Positions 1-8,521 are shown, counted from the first letter of the stretch. The stretch: DNA of 64,000 nt from an uncultured bacterium (GCA_937889645.1 CALBZE010000061.1:1-64000), one strand, 5' to 3'. The notes: generated from the sequence alone by a model not told the origin. Made by a program: numbers and translations.

Positions 1-1070
1 TCGACCTGGGCTTCGACGCCGAGCGGCTCCTCACGGTCGAGGTCGCGCCGCCGGCCGCGGACTACCCGACGGTCGAGGCGATCGACCAGTTCTTCCAGCG
101 CGCGACGGACGCGATCGCCGCGCTGCCGGGCGTGCGCGCGGTCTCGGCGACGGCGTGGCTCCCGCTCAATCACGAGACCCCGGTCTTCCAGTTCGCGACG
201 CCGGCCGGCGCCGGCGCGCCCGCCGAGGAATGGCCCGCCGCGATCCGGGGGAGCATCGCGCCAGGCTACTTCGAGGCGATGGGGATCCGGCTCGTCGCCG
301 GTCGGGATATCGGGCCGATGGACGGCCCGGACGCGCCCCGCGTCGCGATCGTCTCCCGCTCCCTCGCCGAACGCCACTGGCCCGGCGACGTGCCGGTCGG
401 CAAGACGCTGCTCCTCCGGGGCGCGGACGAGCCGGTCACGATCGTCGGCGTGGTCGAGGATGTCCGGCACGAGGGGATCGTCGAGGCGTCGCGGCCGCAG
501 CTCTATCTGCCGGTGACGCAGTCGCCTGCGCGGCGACGGTTCTTCGTGGTCGCGGCCGAGGGCGGCGCGCCAGCCACGCTCGCCCGCGCCGTGCGCGACG
601 CGATCGCCGGCGTCGACCCGAACGTGCCCGCCACGCCGCGGCCGATGAGCGAGATCGTGCGCGAGAACGACTTCCAGTGGCGGATCGGCTCCGTCGCGCT
701 CGGGGCGTTCGGCGGCGTGGCGCTGCTCCTGGCGGCGCTCGGGCTGTACGGCCTCGTCGCGTACAACGTCGCACAGCGGCGGCGCGAGATGGGGATCCGC
801 ATGGCGCTCGGCGCGACCGCCGGCCAGCTGCGGCGGCTGGTCATCGGGGAAGGGGTGCGGCTGACGGGCGTGGGGCTGGCGATCGGCGTCGTGTTGTCGC
901 TCGGCGTCACGCGGTTGCTCGCGTCCCAGCTCTTCGGCGTGCGGCCGGTCGATCCGGCGACGCTGGCCGTGGTGCCGCTGCTGTTCGCGGCGGTCGCGGT
1001 GCTGGCGAGCGCGCGGCCGGCGGCGCGGGCGGCGGGGCTGCAGCCGAGGGAGGTGTTGGGGGAGGAGTAG
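1..1070 (+). CDS. ADOP/MacB-like ABC transporter permease, C-terminal part
   Basis: The gene is cut by the left edge of the window; the reading frame is already open at base 3 and ends with TAG at 1068-1070. The visible part begins with the periplasmic MacB-PCD-like domain (GFDAERLLTVEVAPP, then GYFEAMGIRLVAGRDI). It ends with an FtsX domain of about three membrane helices, including GLYGLVAYNVAQRRREMGIR and the typical C-terminus LQPREVLGEE. These features match the ADOP family of large permeases (Acidobacterial duplicated orphan permease), which are common in Acidobacteria and Gemmatimonadota and usually have no ATPase gene beside them. Substrate is unknown. A GTG at 132 is only an internal codon, not the start. 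Confidence 0.93.
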   Translation, partial: DLGFDAERLLTVEVAPPAADYPTVEAIDQFFQRATDAIAALPGVRAVSATAWLPLNHETPVFQFATPAGAGAPAEEWPAAIRGSIAPGYFEAMGIRLVAGRDIGPMDGPDAPRVAIVSRSLAERHWPGDVPVGKTLLLRGADEPVTIVGVVEDVRHEGIVEASRPQLYLPVTQSPARRRFFVVAAEGGAPATLARAVRDAIAGVDPNVPATPRPMSEIVRENDFQWRIGSVALGAFGGVALLLAALGLYGLVAYNVAQRRREMGIRMALGATAGQLRRLVIGEGVRLTGVGLAIGVVLSLGVTRLLASQLFGVRPVDPATLAVVPLLFAAVAVLASARPAARAAGLQPREVLGEE

Positions 1071-1501
1071 AGGGCGGCCTGCGGCTGCGGGGGCCGGCGG
1101 CGACGGCGCGTGGGCGGCGGCCGGCGGCTGCGCCGCCGGCGGGGGCGGCGCCGCTGGCGCGGCGCGGGGGGCGGCCGGCCGCTGGCGCGACCGGCGGGAG
1201 GAGGCCGCGCTACGCGCGGCGGGTGGCGGCGCCTTCGGCGCCGCGGGGTGGCCGGCTCGCTTCGCTCGCCGGCGGGATGAGGCCGCCCCCTTCGGGGCGG
1301 CGGGTGGCCCCTTTGGGGCGGGGATGGCCGCCTTCGGCGGCGGGGGAGCGCAAGCGGCGCGGGGGCGCGGCCTCTGGCCGCAGGCGGCCCGTCCCGCGCC
1401 GGCGGGGGTGACGCGGTTCGCGCGGGGTGCGCGATCGGAACGCGGGTTTCGGGCGTCGTGTAGGAGGACGGGACCGGAACCCTTTTCTTTTTCGGTGAAC
1501 G
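1071..1501. repeat. Non-coding GC-rich stretch with an array of short palindromes
   Basis: No credible gene lies here. From about 1121 to 1381 the sequence is a run of short GC hairpins. Clear ones are 1121-1139 (8-bp stem), 1148-1165 (7 bp, loop TGGC), 1204-1220 (7 bp, loop TAC), 1226-1244 (8 bp, loop TTC), 1282-1301 (8 bp, loop CTTC), 1307-1319 (5 bp, loop TTT), 1327-1341 (6 bp, loop TTC) and 1367-1381 (6 bp, loop TCT). Several are separated by G-rich spacers such as GGGTGG, GGGGTGG, GGGATGAGG and GGGATGG. The last 60 bases before the next gene are less repetitive and contain CCCTTTTCTTTTTCGG just upstream of the LolA-like start. Confidence 0.8.
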
Positions 1502-2530
1502 ATGCGGCGCATTCTGGTAGGTGCGGTGACGGTGATCCTCGGGGGCGCGGTGGCGCTCGGGGTGAGGAACACCGTCGTGGAAGAAGCTGGCGGCGATGCG
1601 GCGGGCGTGGTGGAGGAGACGTCGGGCGCGCGCGAGGCGCCGGCCGTAGGGTCGGAAGGCGCGAGCGCGGTGGATTCGTCCGGGGCGGCCGGTGGGCCGT
1701 CGGACTCGCCCGCAGCGCCTGAGGCCGCGGCGGACGACGTCGTGGCGCCGCCGGCGATGGAAGTAAGCGAGCGCGCGGGCGTCGGCGGCGGAGAGCGGCG
1801 CGAGGCGGCGGCGTCGCTGGCAACCGCGTCGCGCCGTGAAGGCGCCGCTGGAGCGGCGGCCGGCCCCGATGCGGCTCGCGAGGCGCCGCGGGACGTCGCT
1901 CGTTCGGCGGGCGCGGCCCAGGCGTCCGGGGAGCAGGACCCGGACGCGAGGACCGTGTTGCTGTGGGCGTCCGAGGCGTACGGCAAGGTGCGCTCGCTGC
2001 GCGCGGAGTTCGTGCAGACGGCAGAGAATCCGTTGCTGCGGAACCGGGTGACGAGCCGTGGGACGCTGGTCCAGCGGCGGCCGGACCGTTTCCTGATGCG
2101 GTTCACCGAGCCTGCGGGCGACGTGATCGTGAGCGACGGGGCGTCGATTTGGGTCTACTACCCGAGCGTCAACGAGAAGCAAGTGATCCGGGCGCCGGTG
2201 GGCGCGGGCGGCGCGGGCGGCGCGGACCTGCAGGCTCAGTTCCTGGGCGATCCGCTGACGCGCTTCACGCCGACGCTCGAGGGGACGGAGTCGGTGGGCG
2301 GACAGCGGGCATACGTGCTACTGCTCACGCCGCGGGTCGACACGGGGTTCCGGTCGCTCAAGGTCTGGGTCGATGCGCAGGACCACCTGGTGCGCCGCTT
2401 CGAGCTGGTCGAGTCGAACGGGGTCAAGCGACACTTCGAATTGGATCGGCTGGAGGTCGACGTGGCCGCGCCGGACTCCCTCTTCCGCTTCACGCCGCCC
2501 GCAGGGGCGCGCATCGTCGACAGGGGCTGA
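1502..2530 (+). CDS. LolA-like lipoprotein carrier protein with a long N-terminal linker
   Basis: The C-terminal part (about residues 150-340) matches the LolA / outer-membrane lipoprotein-sorting fold: ASEAYGKVRSLRAEFVQT, then GTLVQRRPDRFLMRF, then SDGASIWVYYPSVNEKQV, and a final FRFTPPAGARIVD. LolA proteins shuttle lipoproteins across the periplasm. Here the N-terminus (MRRILVGAVTVILGGAVALG) is hydrophobic but has no clear cleavage site. About 110 residues of Ala/Gly/Glu-rich low-complexity sequence follow, so the protein may be tethered to the inner membrane by a flexible arm. At 342 residues it is much longer than the roughly 200 residues of a normal LolA. Family assignment is firm; exact substrate is inferred. 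Confidence 0.88.
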   Translation: MRRILVGAVTVILGGAVALGVRNTVVEEAGGDAAGVVEETSGAREAPAVGSEGASAVDSSGAAGGPSDSPAAPEAAADDVVAPPAMEVSERAGVGGGERREAAASLATASRREGAAGAAAGPDAAREAPRDVARSAGAAQASGEQDPDARTVLLWASEAYGKVRSLRAEFVQTAENPLLRNRVTSRGTLVQRRPDRFLMRFTEPAGDVIVSDGASIWVYYPSVNEKQVIRAPVGAGGAGGADLQAQFLGDPLTRFTPTLEGTESVGGQRAYVLLLTPRVDTGFRSLKVWVDAQDHLVRRFELVESNGVKRHFELDRLEVDVAAPDSLFRFTPPAGARIVDRG

Positions 2531-2536
2531 AGCGCG

Positions 2537-2570
2537 GGCCCGGGGCGACGGCCCGGGCCTTCGTCGTCGC
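2537..2570 (+). terminator. Hairpin terminator after the LolA-like gene
   Basis: An 8-bp stem pairs 2537-2544 (GGCCCGGG) with 2552-2559 (CCCGGGCC), with a 7-nt loop. The tail is TTCGTCGTCG. It begins 7 nt after the stop codon and lies before the rimO promoter. The tail is T-poor, but the same form recurs after other genes in this window. Confidence 0.6.
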
Positions 2571-2571
2571 G

Positions 2572-2600
2572 TTGAAGCAGTCCCGCGGGCCCGGTATATT
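2572..2600 (+). promoter_or_regulatory. Sigma-A-like promoter of rimO
   Basis: The -35 box TTGAAG at 2572-2577 and -10 box TATATT at 2595-2600 are 17 nt apart. They lie 37 nt upstream of the rimO ATG and just after the preceding terminator hairpin. A small GC hairpin followed by TTTT (about 2602-2619) sits at the predicted start of transcription. Confidence 0.7.
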
Positions 2601-2637
2601 GCCGCGGCCCGCGGTTTTCACATACGGCACAGGACGC

Positions 2638-4185
2638 ATGAATCGAACAGAGAAGTCGGCTCGCCGGGATCTGCCGGTGCTCTCGAACCGGCCCGCGCCC
2701 GCCGCTCTGGCCGGGGCGGCCGGGCTTCGCGTCGGGCTGATCACGCTCGGGTGCGACAAGAACACGGTCGACAGCGAGCGGATCCTGGGCGGGCTGGTCG
2801 GCGCGGGCGCGCGGATCGCCGATGACGGCGACGACGCCGACGTCGTCATCATCAATACGTGCGGCTTCATCGAGATGGCGAAGGAGGAGTCGATCGAGGC
2901 CATCCTCGACGCCGTGCGGATGAAGGAGGAGGGGCGGACGCGCGCGATCGTCGCCATGGGGTGCCTGGTCCAGCGCTACAAGGACGAGCTGGCGGCGGAG
3001 ATCCCCGAGGTCGACCTGTTCCTCGGCCTCACCGAGGCGGACCGGCTCATCCCGGAGTTGCGGGAGCGGGGGCTGCTGGCGGTCCCGCCGCCGGACTTCG
3101 TGCCGACGATGGAGCGCCCGCTGCGCGTGCTCTCGACCGGGGCGCGGCACACGTCGTTCCTCAAGATCAGCGAGGGGTGCGACCACTCGTGCGCGTTCTG
3201 CGCGATCCCGCTGATGCGCGGAAAACACCGGTCGACGCCGATCGACGTGCTGGTCCGCGAGGGGCGCGAGCTGGAAGCCGCCGGGGTGGTCGAGTTGAAC
3301 ATCGTCAGCCAGGACACGACGTGGTACGGCCGGGACTGGGCACGCGGCCTGGCGCCGGCAGGCGACGCCACCGGGTACTTCGTCGGGCGGTGGGTCGGCG
3401 GGGCGGAGGGCTCCGCTCCGCGGGCGGGGCGTCGCGACGCCCAAGTCCGTGGCGCGGAAACGATCCCCGGGGTGTCCCGCCATGGCGCGCTCCCTGCGCT
3501 GCTCCGCGCCCTTCTCGACGAGACCGGGATCCCGTGGTTCCGGCTGTTCTACATGTATCCGTCGGGGATCCGGCCGGAGCTGGTCGAGCTGATCGCGTCG
3601 GAGCCGCGCATCCTGCCGTACCTCGATATGCCGATCCAGCACGGTTCGGACGCGGTCCTCGAGCGGATGCGGCGCCCGGAACGGCGGGCGACGATCCTCG
3701 AGCGGGTGCGGTGGCTGCGAGACGCGATCCCGGGCGTCGTGCTCCGGACGACGGTGATCGTCGGGTTCCCCGGGGAGACGGAGGAGGACTTCGAGTCTCT
3801 CCTGGAGCTGCTCGAGGAGGTCCGCTTCGACCGGGTCGGCGGGTTCGAGTACTCGGTCGAGGAGGGCACGCCGGCGGCGACGATGCCGAACCAGGTGCCG
3901 CCGGAGGTGCGCCGCGAGCGGCTCGAGCGGCTCTTCGACGTGCAGCGGGCGATCACGCTGGAGAAGAACGAGGCGTGGATCGGCCGCGAGGTCGAGGTCC
4001 TGGTGGACGTCGCGGCGGACGACGACGGCGTGGCGATCGGCCGGACGCCGGGGCAGGCGAACGACGTCGACGGCGTCGTCCACATCTACGGTGGAGAGGA
4101 TCTGGAGCCGGGGACGTTCGTGCGCGTCCGGATCACGGATGCGGCGGAGGACGACCTGGTGGGAGAAGTGATCGGCGGTGTCTGA
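2638..4185 (+). CDS. rimO: Ribosomal protein S12 methylthiotransferase RimO
   Basis: RimO uses two iron-sulfur clusters and SAM to add a methylthio group to Asp88 of ribosomal protein S12. The N-terminal UPF0004 domain carries its three cluster cysteines in TLGCDKNTVDSE, NTCGF and MGCLVQRY. The radical-SAM motif CDHSCAFC (CxxxCxxC) follows, and the C-terminus is a TRAM RNA-binding domain. The start is the ATG directly downstream of a good promoter; the frame stays open far upstream but that part has no homology. At 515 residues it is longer than the usual 430-450. Most of the excess is an insertion of about 40 residues after SQDTTWYGRDW, encoded by unusually palindromic DNA. The 3' end overlaps hemL by 8 nt. 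Confidence 0.95.
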   Translation: MNRTEKSARRDLPVLSNRPAPAALAGAAGLRVGLITLGCDKNTVDSERILGGLVGAGARIADDGDDADVVIINTCGFIEMAKEESIEAILDAVRMKEEGRTRAIVAMGCLVQRYKDELAAEIPEVDLFLGLTEADRLIPELRERGLLAVPPPDFVPTMERPLRVLSTGARHTSFLKISEGCDHSCAFCAIPLMRGKHRSTPIDVLVREGRELEAAGVVELNIVSQDTTWYGRDWARGLAPAGDATGYFVGRWVGGAEGSAPRAGRRDAQVRGAETIPGVSRHGALPALLRALLDETGIPWFRLFYMYPSGIRPELVELIASEPRILPYLDMPIQHGSDAVLERMRRPERRATILERVRWLRDAIPGVVLRTTVIVGFPGETEEDFESLLELLEEVRFDRVGGFEYSVEEGTPAATMPNQVPPEVRRERLERLFDVQRAITLEKNEAWIGREVEVLVDVAADDDGVAIGRTPGQANDVDGVVHIYGGEDLEPGTFVRVRITDAAEDDLVGEVIGGV

Positions 4186-5479
4186 GGCAGTGGTGGGAAC
4201 GGAGAGCGCGCGGCTGTACGGGCGGGCGAAGGAGCTGATCCCGGGTGGCGTGAACTCGCCGGTGCGGGCGTTCCGTGCGGTGGGCGGCGAGCCGTTCTTC
4301 GTCGAGCGGGGCGCGGGTTCGCGGCTCATCGACGTCGACGGCCGCGAGTACGTCGACTACGTGATGAGCTGGGGTGCGCTAATTTTGGGTCACGCACACC
4401 CGGCGATCACGGAGGCGCTCGCGGGCGCGATGGCGCGGGGGACGAGCTACGGCGCGCCGTGCCCGACGGAGGTCGAGCTGGCCGAGCGGGTGGTGGAGAC
4501 GGTGCCGTCGGTCGAGATGGTGCGTTTCGTCAACAGCGGGACGGAAGCGACGATGGCGGCGCTGCGGCTCGCGCGCGGCGCGACGGGTCGTGACCTCGTC
4601 GTCAAGTTCTCGGGGTGCTACCACGGCCACGGCGACAGCTTCCTGGTGCAGGCGGGGAGCGGGGTGGCGACGCTGGGGCTGCCCAACTCGCCCGGCGTGC
4701 CTGCGCGGCTGGCCGAGCTGACGCTGACGGCGCCGTACAACGAGCTGGGCGCGGTGGAGGCGCTCTTCGAGGCGCACGGCGAGCGGATCGCGTGCGTGAT
4801 CCTGGAGCCGATCGTGGGGAACGCGGGGCTGATCGAGCCGGCGCCGGGATTCCTCGAGGGACTCCGCCGGATCACGCGCGAGCACGGCGCGCTCCTGATC
4901 TTCGACGAGGTGATGACCGGCTTTCGGGTTGGGCTCGGCGGCGCACAGGAGCGCTTCGGGATCGAGCCGGACCTGACGACGATGGGGAAGGTGATCGGCG
5001 GCGGGCTGCCGGTCGGCGCGTATGGCGGCCGGCGGGATCTGATCGAGATGATCGCGCCGGCCGGGCCGATCTACCAGGCGGGCACGCTGTCCGGGAACCC
5101 GCTCGCGATGGCGGCGGGTCTGGCGCAGCTCGGCGCGGTGCGGGAGGCCGACCCGTACGACGAGCTGGAGAGGCGGGGCCGGCAACTCGTCGATGCGATC
5201 CTGGACGAGGCGCGGGCGCTCGGGTTCCCCGCGACGGGCGGCGCGTTCGGCGGGATGTGGGGCGTCCACTTCGTGGAAGGCCCGGTCCGCAGCTTCGAGG
5301 ATGCGAAGCGGGCGGACACGGCGTTCTTCGGGCGCTACTTCCAGGCGGCGCTGCGACGCGGCGTGTTCCTGCCGCCGTCGGCGTTCGAGGCGTGCTTTCT
5401 CTCGACCGCGCACACGGACGAAGACATCGCTTTCACTGCGGAAGTGCTCCGCGCGGCGCTGCGGGAGGCGGTGGGGTGA
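4178..5479 (+). CDS. hemL: Glutamate-1-semialdehyde 2,1-aminomutase
   Basis: HemL converts glutamate-1-semialdehyde to 5-aminolevulinate, the last step of the C5 route to tetrapyrroles. The 433-residue protein has the family's N-terminus (LIPGGVNSPVRAF), the cofactor-proximal NSGTEATMAALRLAR, and the PLP-binding lysine at about K271 in MGKVIGGGLPVGAYGG. A GTG start at 4178 gives the correct N-terminus and overlaps the end of rimO by 8 nt, so the two are probably translated from one message. Downstream, the SpoIID-like gene starts within its stop codon. The hemW gene at 24 kb is in the same broad pathway area. Confidence 0.96.
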   Translation: MSEAVVGTESARLYGRAKELIPGGVNSPVRAFRAVGGEPFFVERGAGSRLIDVDGREYVDYVMSWGALILGHAHPAITEALAGAMARGTSYGAPCPTEVELAERVVETVPSVEMVRFVNSGTEATMAALRLARGATGRDLVVKFSGCYHGHGDSFLVQAGSGVATLGLPNSPGVPARLAELTLTAPYNELGAVEALFEAHGERIACVILEPIVGNAGLIEPAPGFLEGLRRITREHGALLIFDEVMTGFRVGLGGAQERFGIEPDLTTMGKVIGGGLPVGAYGGRRDLIEMIAPAGPIYQAGTLSGNPLAMAAGLAQLGAVREADPYDELERRGRQLVDAILDEARALGFPATGGAFGGMWGVHFVEGPVRSFEDAKRADTAFFGRYFQAALRRGVFLPPSAFEACFLSTAHTDEDIAFTAEVLRAALREAVG

Positions 5480-6798
5480 GGGAGCCGCGGTGGGCGGGAC
5501 GGGCCGAGCGGGCGGCGCGCGAGCGGCGGCCCGGGCGGACCGGCCGCGCATGGTTCGGTTCGGTCGCGCTCTCCACAGTGCTTGCGTCCTGCCGCATCGG
5601 TGGCCCGCCGCCGATCGTGCGGATGGACCTGCCGAACGCCGAGCCGATGGTCCGCGTCGGGATCGTGGTCGATGCGGCGGAGGTGACCGTCGGGTCGGAC
5701 GGAGCTTTCGAGATCGGCGAGCCCGGCGGTGGCGGGACGGTTCGGGCGGCCGCGAGGGAGAGCTGGACCTTCGCGGCGGACGAGGCGGGACGCGTCGTCG
5801 CCCGCGGGCCGAACGGCCGGAGGGCGGGCCCGTTCACCGGACCGGTCCGCGTCCGGGCGCTCGGCGGCGGTGCGACGATCCTGATCGACGGCACGCCCTA
5901 CCGGGGTGGTGCACTGGTTCGCGCGGCTGGGCCGGGGCGGGTGACGGCGATCAACGCGGTCGCGCTCGAGGAGTACCTGCTCGGCGTGGTGCCGCTCGAG
6001 ATCGGGCCTCGGCCGGCGGAGGAGATCGAGGCGGTCAAGGCGCAAGCGGTGGCCGCGCGGACGTACGCGATCTCGCACATCGGCGGGCGGGAGTCGCTGG
6101 GCTTCGATTTCTACGCGACCGTCGCGGATCAGGTCTACGGCGGGCGCGACCGCGAGAACGACGTGGTCAGCCGTGCGGTCCGGGAGACGCGCGGCGAGAT
6201 CCTGACCTACCACGGCGCGCCGATCCTGGCCTACTATCACTCGACGTGCGGCGGGCGGACCGCGGCGATCGACGAGGTCTGGCGCCACGCACCGGTGCCG
6301 TACCTGAAGTCGGTCTCGGACCGGATCCCCGGGAGCGACGGCTACTACTGCGAGACGTCGAACCGATTCCGCTGGACCGAGCGCTGGACGGGCGCGGCGC
6401 TGCGGGAGATCCTGTCCCGGACGCTGGTCGAGCACGAGGGCGCGCCGGGGCCGGTGCGGCGCGTCGAATCGGTCCAGGCACGGGGGCGCACGTCCTCGGG
6501 GCGCGTCGAGTCGCTGCGCATCGTCGCCGACGGACGTGAGTACGTGGTCGCGACCCCGGACTCGATCCGTCGCATACTGCAGCCCGAGCCGGGTCGCTGG
6601 TTGAACAGTGCGCGCTTCTCCCTGAACGTCGAACGCCGTGGCGGCGAAGTCGTCGAGGTGGTGGCGACCGGGGGCGGCTGGGGCCACGGGATCGGAATGT
6701 GTCAGATGGGCGCGATCGGGCGTGCGCGCGCGGGGCAGGACTACCGCCGGATCCTGCGGACGTACTACCGCGATACGGAAATATTGAAGCTGTACTGA
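5476..6798 (+). CDS. SpoIID/LytB-like domain lipoprotein
   Basis: The start is GTG at 5476, overlapping the hemL stop in a GTGA. This gives 440 residues with a lipoprotein signal: a basic N-terminus, a hydrophobic stretch, and lipobox LASC with the modifiable cysteine at about C39. The SpoIID domain spans roughly residues 155-300 (ALEEYLLGVVPLEIG, VKAQAVAARTYA, YYHSTCGGRT). The conserved C-terminal block GGGWGHGIGMCQMGA follows near residue 400. SpoIID-type proteins are peptidoglycan lytic transglycosylases or amidase enhancers that cleave denuded glycan strands. Outside spore formers they are thought to act in cell-wall remodelling or division. Location is predicted to be an inner- or outer-membrane-anchored periplasmic protein. 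Confidence 0.9.
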   Translation: MREPRWAGRAERAARERRPGRTGRAWFGSVALSTVLASCRIGGPPPIVRMDLPNAEPMVRVGIVVDAAEVTVGSDGAFEIGEPGGGGTVRAAARESWTFAADEAGRVVARGPNGRRAGPFTGPVRVRALGGGATILIDGTPYRGGALVRAAGPGRVTAINAVALEEYLLGVVPLEIGPRPAEEIEAVKAQAVAARTYAISHIGGRESLGFDFYATVADQVYGGRDRENDVVSRAVRETRGEILTYHGAPILAYYHSTCGGRTAAIDEVWRHAPVPYLKSVSDRIPGSDGYYCETSNRFRWTERWTGAALREILSRTLVEHEGAPGPVRRVESVQARGRTSSGRVESLRIVADGREYVVATPDSIRRILQPEPGRWLNSARFSLNVERRGGEVVEVVATGGGWGHGIGMCQMGAIGRARAGQDYRRILRTYYRDTEILKLY

Positions 6799-6828
6799 AT
6801 CCACCGATTTCCGGTGGGGACGAACCAG

Positions 6829-7488
6829 ATGAACGGGGGCCGAAGGATGATCCGCCGCTGGGGTCTCGCCCTGCTCTGTCTGTTGGCCGCGCCGGCGGCT
6901 GCGATGGCGCAGGCGCTGGAGGACTACGACTACGAGAACCTGACGTTCCGGGGGCTGGGGCTGGAATACGGGTGGATCTGGCCTACGAAGGTCGAGCCGA
7001 CGGCGGCGTACACGCTGAAGGCCGACCTGGGGTTCCTCGGGCCGGGCGTGCGGATCGCGCCGTCGTTCTCCTACTGGAGTTCGCGTGTGAATGCCGAGGA
7101 GCTGCGGCGACTGGCGGACCAGCTCTCGGCGCTCGGGGCGTCGGTCTCGCCCAACGATCTGGGGCGGATCGACTGGCGCGACTTCTCGCTCACCGTGGAC
7201 GGCCAGTACGTCTTCGGCGCCGAATCGCGCGTCATGCCCTACCTGGGCGCGGGACTCGGGCTCCACGTGTTCGATGGGAGCGGCCCGGCGGTCGACGGGA
7301 CATTCATCGAAGACCTGCTGGATTCGGTCACGGCGGGATTGAACGCGGTGGCGGGGGTCGAGGTGGCGCCGGCCGAGCGTTTCCGGATCGGCGTCGAGGT
7401 GCGGTACACGCTCCTGGACGACATTCGCTATCCGGAGGCGCGGATCGGCGCGTCGTTCGCGCTGCCGACGAACGGGGGAGGCGTGTGA
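6829..7488 (+). CDS. Predicted outer-membrane beta-barrel protein
   Basis: A Sec signal peptide (MIRRWGLALLCLLAAPAAAMAQ) precedes about 190 residues of alternating hydrophobic/polar sequence with aromatic residues and glycine turns, such as YLGAGLGLHVFDGSG and FRIGVEVRYTLLDD. It ends in a short polar tail. This is typical of small OmpA/OmpW-like eight-stranded barrels. ATG 6829 is chosen, with GGTGGGGA upstream; ATG 6847 (just the signal peptide) and GTG 6814 are alternatives. The sequence between it and the previous gene contains a 6-bp hairpin (6801-6817). Its stop overlaps the start of the next gene by one base. Function beyond the barrel fold is unknown. Confidence 0.8.
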   Translation: MNGGRRMIRRWGLALLCLLAAPAAAMAQALEDYDYENLTFRGLGLEYGWIWPTKVEPTAAYTLKADLGFLGPGVRIAPSFSYWSSRVNAEELRRLADQLSALGASVSPNDLGRIDWRDFSLTVDGQYVFGAESRVMPYLGAGLGLHVFDGSGPAVDGTFIEDLLDSVTAGLNAVAGVEVAPAERFRIGVEVRYTLLDDIRYPEARIGASFALPTNGGGV

Positions 7489-8492
7489 TGAGCGATGTTC
7501 GTGTAGCGATCCTCGGAACGGGTGCGATCGCGCAGGTGGTGCATCTGCCGATCCTGAGCGGGCTCGAGGGCGTCGAGATCATGGCGGTCTGCGACACCGA
7601 CCGTCCGAAGGCGACGGCGATCGCGAACCGTTTCGAGGTTCCGCGGGTGTTCCGGACGGACGAGGAGGTGTTCGCGTCGAAGGACGTCGATGCGGTCGTC
7701 ATCTGCACGCCGAGCCATCTGCACGAACGGCAGGCGATCGCGGCGCTCGAGGCGGGGAAGCACGTGCTGGTCGAGCGGCCGCTCGCCCTGACCGCCGACG
7801 GCGCGCGGCGCGTCATCGAGGCCGCGGAGCGGTCGGGGCGCACGGTGATGGTCGCGATGAACAACCGCTACCGGCCCGACGTGCTGGCGCTCCGCCCGTT
7901 CATCCAGGGTCGCGAGTTCGGCGAGCTGTTCTTCGTCAAGGCGGGGTGGCTGAACCGGAAGGTGCGCACGGTGCGGCCGACGTGGCGGCACCGGCGCGCG
8001 ACGGCGGGCGGCGGCGTCCTGATGGACCTCGGCACGCAGGCGCTCGATCTCTGCCTATGGCTCCTCGGCTACCCGCAAGTGGCCCGGGTGAACGCCTACA
8101 TGCATCCGGGCGAGGGGATGGAGGTCGAGGACTCCGCGGTCGTGATGCTGCGGCTCGAGAACGGGCCCACGGTGGCGGTCGAGGTGACGTGGAGCCTGCT
8201 CGCGCCGCGAGATCGGCACTACCTGCAGCTCCTTGGCAGCCGGGGCGCGGCCTCGACGACGCCGCTCAGCGTCTACAAGGAAGTGGAGCACGGGCTCCTC
8301 GACGTGACGCCGAAGATCGCGGCCGGGCGGGAGAACGCGTACACCGCGTCGTACCGGCAGGAGCTCGCGCACTTCGTCGCCGTCGCCCGGGGCGAGAAGG
8401 AGCTGGAGCTGCCGTACGACCAGGTCGAGCTCATGCGCCTGGTCGCGCTGGCGTACCGGTCGGCGGAGGAAGGGAGGGAACTGGACGCGTGA
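7488..8492 (+). CDS. Gfo/Idh/MocA-family NAD(P)-dependent oxidoreductase
   Basis: The 334-residue protein begins with a Rossmann fold (VAILGTGAIAQVVHLP, then AVCDTDRPKA). It continues with CTPSHLHERQAIAALEAGKHVLVERP, the family's conserved nucleotide-side segment, where the usual EKP is ERP. The C-terminal half is the alpha/beta dimerisation and substrate domain. These enzymes oxidise or reduce sugars, inositols or related polyols; the substrate cannot be read from sequence. ATG 7488 overlaps the stop of the barrel gene (TGATG), suggesting co-transcription. The gene is convergent with the next one, with a GC hairpin between them. An inositol synthase lies 6 kb away, but a link is only speculation. 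Confidence 0.9.
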   Translation: MSDVRVAILGTGAIAQVVHLPILSGLEGVEIMAVCDTDRPKATAIANRFEVPRVFRTDEEVFASKDVDAVVICTPSHLHERQAIAALEAGKHVLVERPLALTADGARRVIEAAERSGRTVMVAMNNRYRPDVLALRPFIQGREFGELFFVKAGWLNRKVRTVRPTWRHRRATAGGGVLMDLGTQALDLCLWLLGYPQVARVNAYMHPGEGMEVEDSAVVMLRLENGPTVAVEVTWSLLAPRDRHYLQLLGSRGAASTTPLSVYKEVEHGLLDVTPKIAAGRENAYTASYRQELAHFVAVARGEKELELPYDQVELMRLVALAYRSAEEGRELDA

Positions 8493-8521
8493 GCGGGCCG
8501 GGCCGGTGGGCGCCGGCCCGC
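8493..8521 (+). terminator. GC hairpin between convergent genes
   Basis: A 9-bp stem pairs 8493-8501 (GCGGGCCGG) with 8513-8521 (CCGGCCCGC), with an 11-nt loop, directly after the oxidoreductase stop. The tail GCGTCGCGATTTCCGTC is T-poor. It may serve both converging genes. Confidence 0.45.

Noticed and set aside
503..2182. 559-codon minus-strand open frame across the permease, palindrome array and LolA gene
   Set aside because: It runs through non-coding repeats and opposite two recognisable genes; the translation is Arg/Pro/Ala low-complexity. Long antisense frames are expected at this GC content.
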